In this document: one piece after another, positions 23,101-36,004 of the stretch
How positions within the stretch are numbered: the stretch's first letter is position 1
How the letters are laid out: each line of letters starts with the position of its first letter
The notes under the pieces: model-generated
Databases searched by the model: none
What the model saw: the letters and a program-made list of their open reading frames with translations, nothing else
What the model was told of the DNA's origin: nothing
Origin: Epinephelus fuscoguttatus
Taxonomy: Eukaryota; Chordata; Actinopteri; Perciformes; Serranidae
DNA: 64,000 nt
Direction: 5' to 3'
Assembly (NCBI RefSeq): GCF_011397635.1
Contig: NC_064756.1
Location: 20,080,907-20,144,906 of the forward strand
Translations under genes and position numbers: made by a program

Positions 23101-25314
23101 GAGTTAGTGACCTCCAGATGTTTTGTTAACAATTAAAATTGAGTATTTCAACTTATAGTTTTCTGTCTAAAAAGTTTCTGCTCATAAAGAAAAGATGATT
23201 TCAAGGTTACTCTTTCATCTAAGCATTATAGAGCATTCATGTCAGCATACGTGACCAACTAAAATCCTTTCCTGGGATTGTACCTAGCAGTAAAATTGCA
23301 GAGTATATTCTTCAACCACCATTTAATAACATTACACTGATATTTAATATGATCTTTTTACTTTCATTATCCTTGTAGTTTGTGCTTTATCAGCTCTACT
23401 GAAAGGATTGCAAGCATGCACGTTTTTTCAGCCACAAGTGAAAATAATACCACATTATCAGGCAGATGCTGTCAAGAGTGCAGCTCAGCAAGTGTCAGAC
23501 TGACCAGGCTGCGTGCGAACAGGCAACCTTGGACACCAGACAATAAAAAACTCTGCTTGTAGCCTGTGGAGAATAATTAACATCCTCAAGAGTTTAACTG
23601 TGCAGCGGAGTGTGGTGTTCAGAGATTGTAAAGTGGTTGCACAATAATATATGGAGTATTCATGCCAGAACAAATGCATACATACAACTTAAAATATTAA
23701 CAATGGTCACTGTGTGTTAATGTTGTTTCACAGTGTACAGTTTACCTCTTTAGCTAATACTTAACTGCCTGAGTTCTTAATTCATATCAAAGTTCAAATT
23801 CTTTAATTTGTCCGTCACCAGGTTACGGCCTGTGTTTCCTCTTCATGGCTGCGACGCCTGTGATCAGGTCAAAGCTGTCCAAGTTGGTGGACCCATCAGA
23901 ACAAGGTCAGTCACGAAGCATGTACAAATACTACCTGTGTGTCAAACAACCAACTTGAGCCAACTTTGCAGTGATATGAAGATTGTATATAGAAGAAATG
24001 TAGAAGTAATTGTAGTAAATGGTTAGGACACATCTGGAAATGAGAGCTGGCTCTGTGTCAGCTGTGTTGTCAGCGAGCTTTAATTGTTATAATTAGATCA
24101 GTATGATGCTACAGTGCAGTTTAATTTGAAGCAGATGTCCCTTTGTCATCAGGGACCTGAAGCATTTATGTACAGGAGGTCTGCAGTTCCCTAATGATGT
24201 CCCCTTTAATGTCTTAAATTCAGTTTGATAAATATTAAAGCTTAAAAGTAGTTAAATAGTCTTACATTTCGATTTATGTGGTCTTAACTGTCACACACAT
24301 TTTATCCATCTTTTAACTGATTTTTGTGAAAAAGAGTCAAGATCTCCTGTGTGAAAGTCCACATTTCTGACGTTACAGTTCTTTAATTCTTTAATTCAGT
24401 CTTAATCTGGTTAAAAAGTATCTTCAAAAAAGTCTTACAAAGCATTAGATTTAGGTGTCTGATACCTGTAGACACCCTAATACATACATGTGTTTGTACT
24501 CTCTCCCAGGTGCCCTGTTTGCCACTGTTGCCTGTGTTGAGAGCTTGTGTTTTCTGGTGGGCAGCGGCGTCTTCAACTCCCTCTACCCAGCCACACTGTA
24601 CTTCATGAAGGGCTTCCCTTTCCTTCTTGCTGCCATCATCCTCTTAATCCCTGCAGGAATAATCGGGTGAGTTCGCTCTTGCCTCATCGGCCAAATGAAC
24701 ATTTCTACTCCTTTCCACTCCTTTTAAGAAGAGCAAAATAAACAGCTGCATTTCCAGCAAACAGTTTCGGTATGGTACCCTCAGAACCAGTATGTAACCC
24801 GCATAGACATGTACCTAAACCCTAGATCAGTCAATTGTTAGCGGATAGCGGCATCACTGCTCCATCCATCTCTTGTTGTATTTCGTCTTAAAAGAGCGAT
24901 GCAGAGCAGTGTGGATTGTCCACACAATGGGATTGCACGCCAACATTTTCAAAACAAAAGAGACCAGGCTGGAGTGTTTACAGTCTTTGTCACAATCGAT
25001 AGAATATTAAAAAATAGCAGGTTTGTGCACTGAGTCCTTGTCAAGCAAGAGTGATGATTCTATCTTGAAGAATCAACTGGTTGCAGTGTTTCTAGCTCCA
25101 CCTTTAACATGATTAGTGTGCTAGGTATATCATATTGGTACCATCCCCAACTTCTGACAATAGAAAACACAAAAATAGCCGTTCTAATGTATAACGAACT
25201 GAAGTGAGCCAGACTGTTTGGTGGAAACAACTCTAATGATTCACCATTTGTCTTTCTAGGACCCTGCAATGTTTAGACCGCAGGAGAGACCACAGAGACT
25301 CCACAGCGTCCTGA
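20108..25314 (+). CDS. slc46a1: Proton-coupled folate transporter SLC46A1 (6 coding exons)
   Basis: This major-facilitator carrier moves reduced folates with protons across the plasma membrane of gut and other epithelia; human loss causes hereditary folate malabsorption. Coding exons: 20108-20425, 22124-22515, 22608-23086, 23822-23905, 24510-24666, 25260-25314, giving 494 residues (human 459); phases fit and all borders are GT-AG. The N-terminus is longer and Asp/Thr/Ser-rich, followed by [20 protein letters not shown] (first helix) and [15 protein letters not shown]. The MFS loop motif reads [13 protein letters not shown]; its Asp and second-position Arg correspond to the reported essential human D109 and R113. 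The Glu of [13 protein letters not shown] and the His of [14 protein letters not shown] match the reported E185 and H281 positions. [13 protein letters not shown] and [18 protein letters not shown] are strongly family-specific. The C-terminal tail is short and Arg-rich. It lies tail-to-tail with sarm1, as in mammals. Confidence 0.95.
21255..21735. repeat. Dispersed repeat in slc46a1 intron 1
   Basis: Words such as TTGGCAACCAGACCAGGCTT, GAGACAGGCC and CACACTCGGCCAGTAAAAGG recur reversed in the 54665-55270 copy inside vtn intron 1 (CTGGTCTGGTTGCCAGG, GGCCTGTCTCAATTAG). Both copies are old and diverged. It is non-coding. Confidence 0.6.
24208..24479. repeat. Partial copy of the 12929-13391 repeat in slc46a1 intron 4
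   Basis: It ends in TGTCTGATACCTGTAGACAC followed by CCT, the same terminal word as the 12929 repeat, and contains TTGATAAATATTAAAGCTTA and AAGTCTTACAA words. It stops about 30 bases before the exon 5 acceptor. Confidence 0.5.
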
Positions 25315-27120
25315 CGTAAAGGGAGGCACAGAGCAGGACCCTGTCAGAGAGCTAAAGTGCATATGTTGTCACTGTGTAAGGTGAGTAGCTCTGACACAGA
25401 GACATCCATCATGTCCTTGTGTGGTGCTTTGAGAGACTTTTGATCTTAACACAGTGATGGGGCAGCTGCCGAGCTCAGCAGTGGCATTATTCGTAATCAC
25501 ACCAAAGTGACTGAGACCAGAGGATGAAGAATCAACCTCCTCCTGACTAACTGATGACTGTAAAACCTCTTCTGTCCTAATAATTAGAGAACGGAAACTT
25601 GGGTTTTGTCAAATCTTTGCTGGCCTTAAAAACGAACCACAGTCTTTTGCTGGTCCCCTGACATTTATAGAAATGGTGTAATGAAACAAGATTCGATACT
25701 TGATTTTCTTATGTGATTTGGTACATTTTAAACACAGAGAAATCAGCACCAAAGAAGTGCCGTACATTTCCATTTTGATTGTTTTCATTTCAGTAGCTCT
25801 AATGGCACACTGCAGGTGACGGTGCTCACCATAAAATCAAATTCTCAAATTCCTCAGTTGCTCTAAAACATTTCAAGCATGCGTGCAATATGTTTATTTC
25901 AGAAGGTTACAAAGGGAGGTGACAGATATAACCTAGTCTTGATTTTAGAAGTGTTTTAGATCTACAGATATCGTTCATCCTCGATCACACAGAATAAATA
26001 AAGGTTGGTTACAGGTGATTTGTTTGATAGCGAACATTCTTGAAGTAATCTCTGTGTGCAGTGATGGAAAGTGTTTGTGTATTGTCTTCTCCTGCACTAC
26101 ATTTCAAAGACAAATATATTACTTTTTACGTCTTACATAATTTACGACTTAAGTTGTAGCTTTTTTATAGGCTCAGATGAGACTTGCTCGATGCACAGGG
26201 GGAAATTTACAAGCTACTCAAAGGGTTTAAAATGAGCCCAACCTTTGCCAGCAGCAGCATAACATAATGTGCATGGTATCATCCAGTACTATAATTAAAG
26301 TTCTTTTACTTTTGGTATTTTAAGTATATTTTGATGCTAATATTTGTACTTTTACTAACGTAAAATGTTAAATGCAGGACTTAGTTTATGAGTATTTTAC
26401 ACTGTGGTGTTGCTACTTTAAAGTCAAAGATCTGAGTACTTCTTCTACTGCTCTGTTTGCACATTTGAGTGTAGAGTATGCCATGTTAAGGGCTATCCTA
26501 AATCTGTGGAATTCATGATATCACACTATGCAGATAGATCACCTGTGCCAAACATGTCCAAACCTAGCTCTCAGTAATCCACAGCAGCCAGGGATTACTG
26601 AGTTACACCTCGACCCCCCTCCACAGCCCAAACTCCCTGAAGAGTCCCCCCTCCCACCACCACAAACAACACTAGATAGTCCCAAAGCGGAGGCCCACAG
26701 CCAACAAGCGCACAAGGGTCAGATCCTGGATGCAGAGTGAGGGAACAAGAGCTGCTGAATCAGCTTTAAAATGCACAAAGGGAAGTTTAAAGGTTAAGTG
26801 AAGTATTAACTCTGCTACTGTGAATTGATCAGCATCAAGATTATTTTTTAAAGCCATTTTGTAACAAAACTGATCTGCAAAACTGTCTATTCTCCATCAT
26901 AATAAGTTGTGCAATATTTATAAGTTGCATTCGTATTTTTTTTATTTTTTTTTTAATGGAACTGGATCGTTTTGGATAGTTTGTGATAAAGACGATGGTT
27001 AAATTTGTATGTTTACATGTCACATGGGATTAAGTAATAAATGATTTTACTGTCAAACACATTTTTTATTTTCAACCATGTTTGTCACACTGAGACTTAG
27101 AACTGCTGTGAAACTGCGCC
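25315..27120. other. slc46a1 3' untranslated region and spacer
   Basis: No gene was seen. An AATAAA-type signal occurs near 25993-26002 (AATAAATAAA), a plausible slc46a1 poly(A) signal about 680 bases after the stop codon. The remainder is AT-rich unique-looking sequence. Confidence 0.4.
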
Positions 27121-27142
27121 TACTAGGGCAACAGAAAGGTTG

Positions 27143-27335
27143 TCTTGGTTGCGTCGGTACAATAGACAAACAAGAAAGGACAGAAAGAGCAGCCTTCTTT
27201 TTGTGCACGAATGCCCTAAATAAATTGACTATTTTTTTGCATTGATCTCAGCATTTGGACCTTTTTTGTGGCTGTCCAGCCCAGTTGCATTGGTACGCGG
27301 GTATCTCCTCTGCTGTCCTTTTTTGTTTCACACTG
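27143..27335. repeat. Short inverted-ended dispersed repeat
   Basis: It starts with ACAATAGACAAACAAGAAAG and GACAG, and ends with CTGTCCTTTTTTGTTT, an inverted match. The interior matches 18040-18202. It is non-coding. Confidence 0.55.
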
Positions 27336-27387
27336 AGAACTTTAAAAAACATGATGATAAAAAATGAAATTACACAAAACATGTTTA

Positions 27388-27719
27388 GTGATATATTATG
27401 CAGGATTGTCAGTTACTGTTTGCAAACACGCTTGCCACTGAAAGTAAAAGCCAACCCCAGATTTAGTGTAGTGACTCACGTCGCTATATTTACATTTTTT
27501 TTTTCCGCGCTGTGTCTCTTGGATGCCCGCTGCTTACAGTCTGACACCTGTTCACTTCCTTTTTATGAAGCCCCAGCCTCACCTGATACCTGTCCGTCCA
27601 GAACACATAAAATAAGAAGAAGATTAGAAAATACCATCAGAGGGCAGAACCACTGCAGAAAAATACACCACTGTATGAGTCTATTTATTGTTTTTAGGAA
27701 AATCCTGCATAGTATATCT
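27388..27719. mobile_element. TTAA-type miniature element
   Basis: Left end GATATATTATGCAGGATT and right end AATCCTGCATAGTATATC are inverted. TTAA follows the right end (27720-27723); the matching left site reads TTAG, apparently one base mutated. The 172-codon frame crossing it (27255-27773) is a chance open frame. Confidence 0.65.
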
Positions 27720-27723
27720 TTAA

Positions 27724-28848
27724 TAAAAGGTTTGAGAGGGACATTGGAGTTGAACAATATAAAGGTAAGGTAGACAAAAGCCCTGCAGAGCAGCTGTAGC
27801 ATTCAGGCTGTAATTTAACAGTAATCAACACATCTTGATGACTGCTTTGAGAAAGAAGAAATGCTTCATCACATAGTTATCACAAAGGTTTTTTTTTTTA
27901 ACCTAATTTGTGATGTACGCAGGTGCACAGGTGCAGACGTAATCTGCCTGTCACCTTTAATATTTTCACAAACCTCAGTGTGTCTTGTATATTGCTGGAT
28001 TTCTTTTAGTTTCCATTAGATACACTAAGGAAGCAAGGAAAGCAGATAACACTGATAACAAAGAAACCTCAAGTCAGCAATCTTAAATGGTAGTTTAATG
28101 TAACACACTATGTTTTAATGGCAGTCGACAAGACACTCTAACACAGATGGAGTCATTTTCATTTGCATTTTTGACTTCTGTAAGTTCATATACGTTAATT
28201 CAAAGTTAATTATACAGAAGGAAGAAAACATTTAATACTACATGGGTATTTGTCGTTGCCTGTACACTCCTTCGATCTTTATTTGGTTAAATAAGGGCTG
28301 CAGCTCTGCAGCATGTAGCTCGATTATTTCTGTACAATATGTCATTCCTTCGGTTTAGATTATGCCACCGTGGAAACTGTCATCATGAATGATCCAATGC
28401 ATCAACCCGAACATTAAACACAAATATGCTTTGGTCCTGTGAATGTACAGTATGAGTTAAACGAAAGCTGATTGCATATAATGTTAGTGATTAGTGAATT
28501 GCTATTGATGATTTTGCTGGGGCGCCACTGATGGCTGATCTATCACAGTTATTTTCCTGAGAGACAGAAGGCGTGTACGGTACCTGATTACACATGTACA
28601 GCAGTATGAGGGTACTATCATTAAAGGCTTACAGTTTATTATATACAATCTGAAATCCCCTTTCAATCTCCTCTTAATGTTTGCAGTATATTAGGTCTTT
28701 CTTTGAGCATGTAAGATAAACACAATCAGATTCAATTCACATGCATTGGGGCAGAGCAGGGAAAGCTGCCGGCCTGTTCACCGTAGGCCATGTGGAATTT
28801 GGCATCAGTTAAAGTCATTATAGGTGAGATCAAACTGTTCATGTCGGT
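27724..28848. other. Spacer and sarm1 3' untranslated region
   Basis: Nothing coding was recognised. For the minus-strand sarm1 transcript, TTTATT (an AATAAA complement) near 28278 is a possible poly(A) signal about 570 bases beyond the stop codon. The stretch is AT-rich. Confidence 0.4.
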
Positions 28849-31800
28849 TTATTTCTTCTTCTGCGCTTTTGAGGCATCTGCGCTGTCGATTTGGTCATTG
28901 TGTCCTTTCAGAAAGCGTAGGATCTTCTCGATGGTGGCCTCCTGATATTCATGGGACCATCTGTGTCAAGAAAAAGGCAACAGGCGTTTGATGAAATCCA
29001 CTGTCTCTAAGGGATGTATCACAGATCAGCTAAACAGGGATCATAAATGATAAAAATGTAACCCTTGTATTCATAAATTATTCATTTAAGAAATACAAAA
29101 GGCTTTAAAATATTAATAATGTCAGCATGAGCATGTGTAGTTGATACAGAACCACACATCAAACTAAATCAGCCGTTAAACCTGAAGAGAAAGGGATTTC
29201 CCCTCCTAATTAAAGCTAACCGTGGGTGTGTACGCCACACAAACATGTGGTCAGCAATGTGAAACTGTCCTAGTTACACAGCTGTGCCAACCAATAACAG
29301 CCTGTTTTTCACAGTGGTTTATTTGGGTTTTTAGAGCGTACAGCGACTCACTTGATGCCGTTGAAGTTGAGGATGGCTCTCATGTCCTCTGGCAGAGACA
29401 TGGGGTCGGGCCACAGGAAATTATCTGTGACAGGAACTATGTTCTTCTTACCAGCCAGGGCTGTGACAATCTCCTGCAAAATGGATGACAGTTCCAGTGA
29501 GTCTACAAAATACTAAAAGAGCCAGACTTGTTACAGCACAGATTGAAAACATCTTATCCCTTGTTGTAGTTACAATATATAAATGTGATAGGTAATTTGA
29601 ACAGACAGCTCAGACAGAGTGTATGAATGCGACAGGGCTATGATTACACAAACAGCTGTTGCATCAATATAAATGTAGACTATCTCGACAAAGGCTTAAA
29701 GTGCAATGGAGTTAATGTTTTAATGAGAGCTAACATCTCAACATGGAGTCCTTCACGTGCAGACAATGGAAGATGTCTGACCTTATGCACCCAATCCTTC
29801 ATGTCAGTGTCACCCATGCACTTGTCGAGCGCATTGGCAGAGAGAACCAGGATGAAGTTGCGCGCCCGCTGTACACTCTGGATCAGTTTGTCCTCAAATT
29901 TACCGGCCTCCAGCTTCTCCACATCTATGAACACGCTGTATCCTCGAACCTGCAGGTGCACCTTCAAGAGGCTTGGGACAGGGCGGACATGAGAAAGTCA
30001 GTGAAAATGCAGTGAATCTAATTTAACCCATTTTATTTTCACACTAATCCTGTTTCAGTTCTGACCTGGCCAACTGGGAGCCAGTGGTCCGACGGTAGCT
30101 GATGAACACGTCAGGCCCTGCAGGCTGGGCGTCTGTGTGGCATGGTTTTAGAGGCCTGCGCATGGCAGAGAGTATTTTGGCTCTGTGGACTCCGTTGTGT
30201 ATGTGGCAGTCTTGCTGGAGCTGCACATCATTTAGGTTCTGGACATTGTTGCGATCCACTCCTGACTGGACCAGGCCGTAGGTGTACTGACGGAAACGAG
30301 GGTCGACATCTACTAACCAGTCAGCCATGTTGTTTGGGTCACATGTGGAGTAGTTGGCATAAGTCTTCAACACACGCAAGTCTCTCAGAAACCTGCAGGA
30401 TGAGACAGAACAGATAGTTAGACTGGTGTCACATTGCTCATGTGCTGAAGAGCTTTGTACCACTTGCCTCTTGCGAGTAAGGCCTGCAGTCATTCCCAGA
30501 TCGGCTCTCAGCTCCTCGTCTGTGATGTTCAGCAGCAGGTCTCCATCCACCTGGAGCTCCTGTGCAGTAAGAGAGTGAGAAATGTCAGACATGTTGTTTA
30601 GTAGCTGGATCTTTTTGCACATATCTATCTCTGTGTTAGTTATTAAAAGTGTTAAACACACCTGGAATCGGTCACAATAGGCACTGAAGCCAACCTGCTG
30701 CAGCCACGTCTGAACTTCACAGGTTTTCCAGTTGGGCACACACGACAGGATACGTTTGGGCACTTCCTCCCCCATCATGCTCAGTGCCCGCTTGGCGAGG
30801 GAACAGGCTGTGCCATTACTGGAATACATCACAATTCTTTTTAAGCTCTGCACCGCTCCGATCTCTTGGAATATCTTGAAGGAAACACATTAAAACTCAG
30901 TCACAACAAAGCAACCAGACAGTAGTACTTAAAATTTTGAGCAGCATGGAAAGTGAGTGATTGTACCTTGGTGTTGCGCTGACGAGACTTGATGCTGGTC
31001 TCAACACAAAGGTAAAAGGCCGCAATGCACTTTCCCTCCAGTCTTGTACCATCCAGTAAAGGCAAAAGATGCTGCAGATCAGCCGCTGTCTTCCCCTGCA
31101 TGCAGTCTGCACTGTCCAGTAAACTGCGGGCGAAGTCATCCGGATCCAAAGACGCGATGAATGGCTCCACCAGTTCCAAGGTTCCAGATTTCACCACCTC
31201 CTTCTCGATTTCTCGGTTTGCAGCTAACACAGTCACAGCCAGACACGCATGGAAGCGAATGAGTTCATCCTCTTTGGAAAAGGCCAGCGGGAAAAGCCAC
31301 TCAGCCGCCTGTTTCTCAATCATCCATCGCTGGCAGCGGTGGCCTCCGTACATGGCACAGTTTGCCAGTGCCACAGCGCAGTGGCGCAGCACAGTGGGAT
31401 CTGTGCCTCGGCACCAGTAGAGGAGGGCATCCAAGGCTCCGTTAGAGATGAGTTGGACAGATGTCTCCTCGGTGTGTTTGAACATGTGCTCCAGGATTCC
31501 AGAGACGCTGCGAGCCAGCTGTGCATCTTCCTGATGTCGAGTCAGGTTGAGGATGACCCCCAGACCTATACGGGCTACATAATCTCTGCCAAAAGAGGTT
31601 TGTAAGATATTAAAACCTACAGAATCAAAAAGACTATCTGCAATTCTTAAGTGAAGTGTAAACAAATACTCCTGAACAAATGAGGCACAAACAGGTGTGA
31701 CTGGTAACAAGGGCTGAAACAACAATGAATGAAATTAAGCCAGCCTTACACCAAATGACTTCTTGAACAAGAAGCAATGGGGAGTTGTGGAGTGACCAAG

Positions 31801-34800
31801 TGTCTGTGCTTAATTTGGTGTGTATCTGATCCACCAACCAGCACTTAATTTAGTTAGAAGTCTGAACTTTTGAACCTGTTTGTCTCTCATTCCCACGGAC
31901 TCCCCCAGCTAAAACACCACAGTTATTCAGTGGAGGCTGGTGTGAGTTGAGGCAAAAATTCCAAAATGTAAAGTTTGCACGCAAATACAGTTTCTTTATA
32001 GATCATACTGATGTCGAATTGACAAGAATACTGTTGACATATGACGCCTTCTATCTTGTTCTGCAGACACATAAGGAATTGTTAATATGCCACATTTCTT
32101 AAAGGGAGTTTGGCATAATATTTTCCATCAGGAGCAGGATGGGAATAATCTCAAAAGAAATCTAGTTGTAGTTTTGTAAATAATGACCCTGCAAGATCCC
32201 CAGTCTTTGCAAAATCTTATTATGTGTGACTTAAACCTAACATTGTCTTTAGATGTGAGAAAGTGTTAGACTTAAGTCTTTTCATTTTGCCTACTACTAG
32301 TGTATAGTAGGCAAAATTCTGTTTTCAATTTTGACAATTGATTATTTAGTTATCCATCAAGCAAGAATGCCAAACACTCTTTGGCACCAGCATCTCAAAT
32401 GTGAAGATGGGCAGTGTTTCTCTGTTATATTTCACTGTAAATTAAATAACGTTTTGTTTTGGACTGCTGGTCAGACAAAACAAGTCATTTTAAGACATCA
32501 CGTTAGCTGAGACTTCGATGGTAGGTGTTTGTCACAGTTTTCAAACATTTTATAGATTGAACAATGAATGGAATAATCAGAAAAACATGCCATACGTAGG
32601 TCAACTTGGATATATAAGGAGGAGACACAAAAACATGAATACTACCATTACCATTTACAAAGCAATAAAAACAGCCTGGCTGTAGCCTTAGTTGGAAGTG
32701 GAACAGAGTCAAATTCAATTTGGCAAATTTTAGACTACATCAGGTGCCACTCTTAAGACAGAGGCCTCAAAGTTGTACTTCAGTGCAATGATTTTTTTCA
32801 CACGTGAATTACTGCCTCAAACAGGCAAAACTACAATAAAACCAGTAGAAAGACTGAACAAACAGGTGTTAAACATTGGATAAACAGTCAAATTCATACC
32901 ATCATCATAAAATTTCAACAAAAATATGATCAAATTTGACGATATTTTACTTGTATATAAAATTCTTCATGGCCTGTCACCCCCTCCACTCAATGAATTT
33001 ATTTAACAATAGCAGAATTCATCTACCAGATCTGCTTCCAGAAAGGAATTGTAAAATAATAATAATAATAAATAATACTTTATTTATATAGCACAATTCA
33101 TGCATGAAATGCATTACAAAGTGCTGAACAGAAAAGACAATCATGACATTTGTTAGAAATAAAATCAAAATCAAAGCATGAATAAAAGAATGCCTGGTAA
33201 CAGCATTTAATACATAAAAACACTTTTCAAGAGAAAGCCACGGTGAAAAGGTGTGTCTTAAGATATCGTATGAAAGTTTCAACAGATTTAGAGGTCCTAA
33301 GACCCCCAGGTGGACTGTTCCAGAGTTTAGGGCCATAATAAGCAAAGGCTGCCTCTCCATGCCTTTTCGTTGTAACCTTCAGAGCAATTAAGAGATTTGA
33401 GTCTGAAGATCTTAGGGACCTTGAAGGCACATATATTTTGAGCATGTCAGACAGATAAGATGGGGCCAGGCCATTTAGAGCTTTAAAAACCAATAAAACA
33501 ATTTTAACATGTATTCTTTGACTGACAGGTAACCAATGTAGTGATTTTAAAACTGGAGTGATGTGTGCCCTCTGTCTGTTTTTAGTCAGAACACGTGCTG
33601 CTGCATTTTGCACAAGCTGTAACTTAGAAATGGCCTTCTTGGACAAACCAGACAGAAGAGCATTGCAATAGTCCAGTCTGCTGGAAATAAAAGCATGAAT
33701 CAATTTTTCTGTATCTGCTTGGGAGAGAAACGGTCTGACTTTGGCAAAGTTCCTTAGGTGATAAAATGACACTTTAATTACATTTTTAATGTGGTGGTCA
33801 TAGTTAAGATCCAGATCAATTATAATACCAAGGTTTTTTACATGTTCTTTGGGTTTTAATGCAAATGATTTTAGATGGTCAGCTAGCTTTTCTCTTTCAG
33901 TTTTTGCTCCAGTAACAAGAACCTCAGTTTTATCTTGGTTAAATACCACAGAGAAAGTCAGCGTTTTCCAGTCAAGCTGCACACAACTGGAACACTGCAC
34001 CCACAGAGCTCAGGAACGTCACATTTCTCTGGACAATCAAACATGCTGTCATAATCTGAATTAGTGGTAATGTCCTCGTTTCATTACTGTATGTTAGGGC
34101 TTATGTGCTTATGTATAGTATGTTGTGTTTACATTATGTGCTTTGGTTTTATGGTTAACTGTCTTGATGATTGTGCTTGTGTGCTGTTGTCCCTGCTTAT
34201 GTGCTTTTGTCTATGGTTATATGCTTGCCCTGTGCTCATGTGCCCTTCTGTGGACATGCAATCAATCTGTTTTTATCTGCGCCTAGGCCTATGTGTTTCT
34301 GTGTGGTTTTGTCTTTTTCCTATATACACATATACCATCAACCTGCCAGGGACTGCAGATGAAAATTAGCCTGTATGGCTAAATCTGGCACATTTATGTG
34401 ACTTCAGCGAGCATGTTTATTATTGTGCTCTGTCCCCTTCTAAACATAAAACATAAGCTTATTATGTTGGTGAGTTGTTTCTGTTGTTTTGTCCTGAATA
34501 GATCATATGGCAGAAACACCTACTTGTTTATTTCATTGTATAGCATGGTATGCTACTCCTGTACAAAATTCAGAAATAAATAAAGGCCTCAAAAACCACA
34601 TGAGAACAATAATCTTAACAGAAGCTGAGCATAAAGGGGTAACTTGTTTGTTTATGGTACAGCTGCTGTATTACACTTCATCATACTGTCAAAGTGTTTG
34701 TCCATACACACTGTACCTGTTCTCTGATATGAGTATCTGCTCCAGCAGTTTTGCAGACTCATAGGTGATCTCCACAGCAGGTGTCTGTTGCAGCTGTAAC

Positions 34801-35180
34801 AGCAGCTCCAGGCCTCCATCCAGTCGGATCCTGTTGCAGATCTCCTCGGCCACCTGACGGCCTACGGTGGGCAAAACCCAGGCCTCCTCCACCAGCTGGT
34901 AGAGCTCAGCGATGGCCCTGCGGGTGTCATCTGAATCGGAGGTTTCCTTGGCTGATTTGAGCCTCCTGATGGCGGAGCGCAGGGCGGGGAGCGCGCTGTC
35001 CAGGACCGCCTGGACGTCGGCGTTGATCCCCGGAGAGACTGCTTTGGGATCGGAGCCGGAGCCGCTCCTTCCTCTCTGCAGCCGGCTGACATACTCCGGG
35101 ACTGTGAGTCTGTCTGAGCTGAACATGATGGAGAAATGTCGATAAAGCCTCAACAGGAAGAGCGTCAGAGACAAGAGCAT
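28849..35180 (-). CDS. sarm1: SARM1, ARM-SAM-SAM-TIR NAD+ hydrolase (8 coding exons)
   Basis: SARM1 is the NAD+-cleaving executor of axon degeneration, held inactive by its ARM domain until NMN rises relative to NAD+. Coding exons in transcript order: 34717-35180, 30967-31585, 30662-30874, 30468-30559, 30066-30392, 29782-29971, 29352-29473, 28849-28960, giving 712 residues (human 724). The start [16 protein letters not shown] is a hydrophobic/basic mitochondrial-type leader like the human one. The ARM region covers about residues 50-400 ([38 protein letters not shown]), SAM1 about 405-470, SAM2 about 475-545, and TIR about 555-700 ([31 protein letters not shown]). The catalytic Glu (human E642, in WVHKE) is the first codon of exon 7, residue 636 at 29471-29473. 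Intron 4 has a GC donor (AG/GCAAGT), all others GT-AG. The C-terminal tail after the TIR is short and lysine-rich. Confidence 0.96.
31586..34716. other. sarm1 intron 1 with a LINE copy
   Basis: The 3.1 kb first intron lies between the first exon and the large ARM exon. It contains the LINE fragment 33050-33968 in the same orientation as sarm1. The rest is AT-rich without exon-like frames; short plus-strand frames near 34064-34764 carry no domain signature. Confidence 0.7.
33050..33968 (-). mobile_element. LINE (L2/CR1-like) reverse-transcriptase C-terminal fragment
   Basis: A single minus-strand open frame of about 250 codons (33227-34000) reads [16 protein letters not shown], then [32 protein letters not shown] and [17 protein letters not shown]. 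These are typical of the region after the RT catalytic core in L2/CR1/Rex-type LINEs. The 3' end carries a run of ATT repeats (plus strand AATAATAATAAT near 33057), the usual simple-repeat tail. The 5' part, with the catalytic YADD, is missing. The intact frame suggests a fairly young insertion. Confidence 0.85.
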
Positions 35181-36000
35181 CTACCGGCGGAGGCACAGTG
35201 GATGCTGAGATGTGTTTGTTTACAAAGGCCTCTTATTCCTCTATCAGTGGTCTCCAGGCTGATGCCTCCCAGAGATGCGTCAGGCAAGGCCTCAGCTGTA
35301 AATCACACTTGTAAATCTAAAGTGACAGCTTTCACAGAATTGCATCACCTCTCTGTGCCGATGTCATCCCTGGCAGTAAGCCCGTACAACACTCATATAA
35401 GCAGATCTTGAGCAGGTCACAGTGTGTCTGCGCATATCCAACAGCTGCTGCTTTGTCTCTTTATCCCACCGACCCAAAGATGACTCAGTGCCCTAACACA
35501 ATCTGTCTGCACAAGTGTCCTTGAAGAGGCCAAAAGGACCTCAAACTAAAACAGCAGAGAGCAAATCCTTATTTCCCGGAGAAGAAAACAGACTATTGTT
35601 GTCTGTCTTTTGAAGACAAAGAAGACCTGTTTGTCTCTTACAGTTGTCCTCCCACCTTATCTGACGCACTGTAGCGGCTCCTCTCCCTGCACAAATACAA
35701 AATGTGATACCGCTCTAAAATAGCTGCCCCCCGACCAATCGCATCCTTTGGTCAGCATCCGCAGGCTGTCGGTGTCTTCAGGGGTCTGCACCGCCCACCG
35801 GCTCCAGATACTGCTGGGGATGAACAGGAAAAGAGGCGCCCCCTCCTCCACCTTCTCCTCCTCCCCTCACTGCATCACAGCCGGTCACAGCTCATCACGG
35901 CCCGGTGATGACTGTAAACACAGCAGGCCCTCTGCTGGAGAAGGAGAGGAGTAACACCTCTGAGCCACAATGTCAGTAGGTTTCAAACTCAATAGGAGCA
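35181..36000. other. sarm1 upstream spacer
   Basis: No gene was seen. It holds the presumed sarm1 promoter/5' untranslated region. GC content rises near 35700-35900. Both-strand short frames show no domain. Confidence 0.4.
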
Positions 36001-36004
36001 TACA

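Noticed and set aside
27255-27773. Plus-strand 172-codon frame
   Set aside because: It runs through the dispersed repeat 27143-27335 and the TTAA miniature element 27388-27719; composition is random.
31025-31605. Plus-strand frames of 131 and 118 codons
   Set aside because: Shadows of the large ARM exon of sarm1 on the opposite strand.
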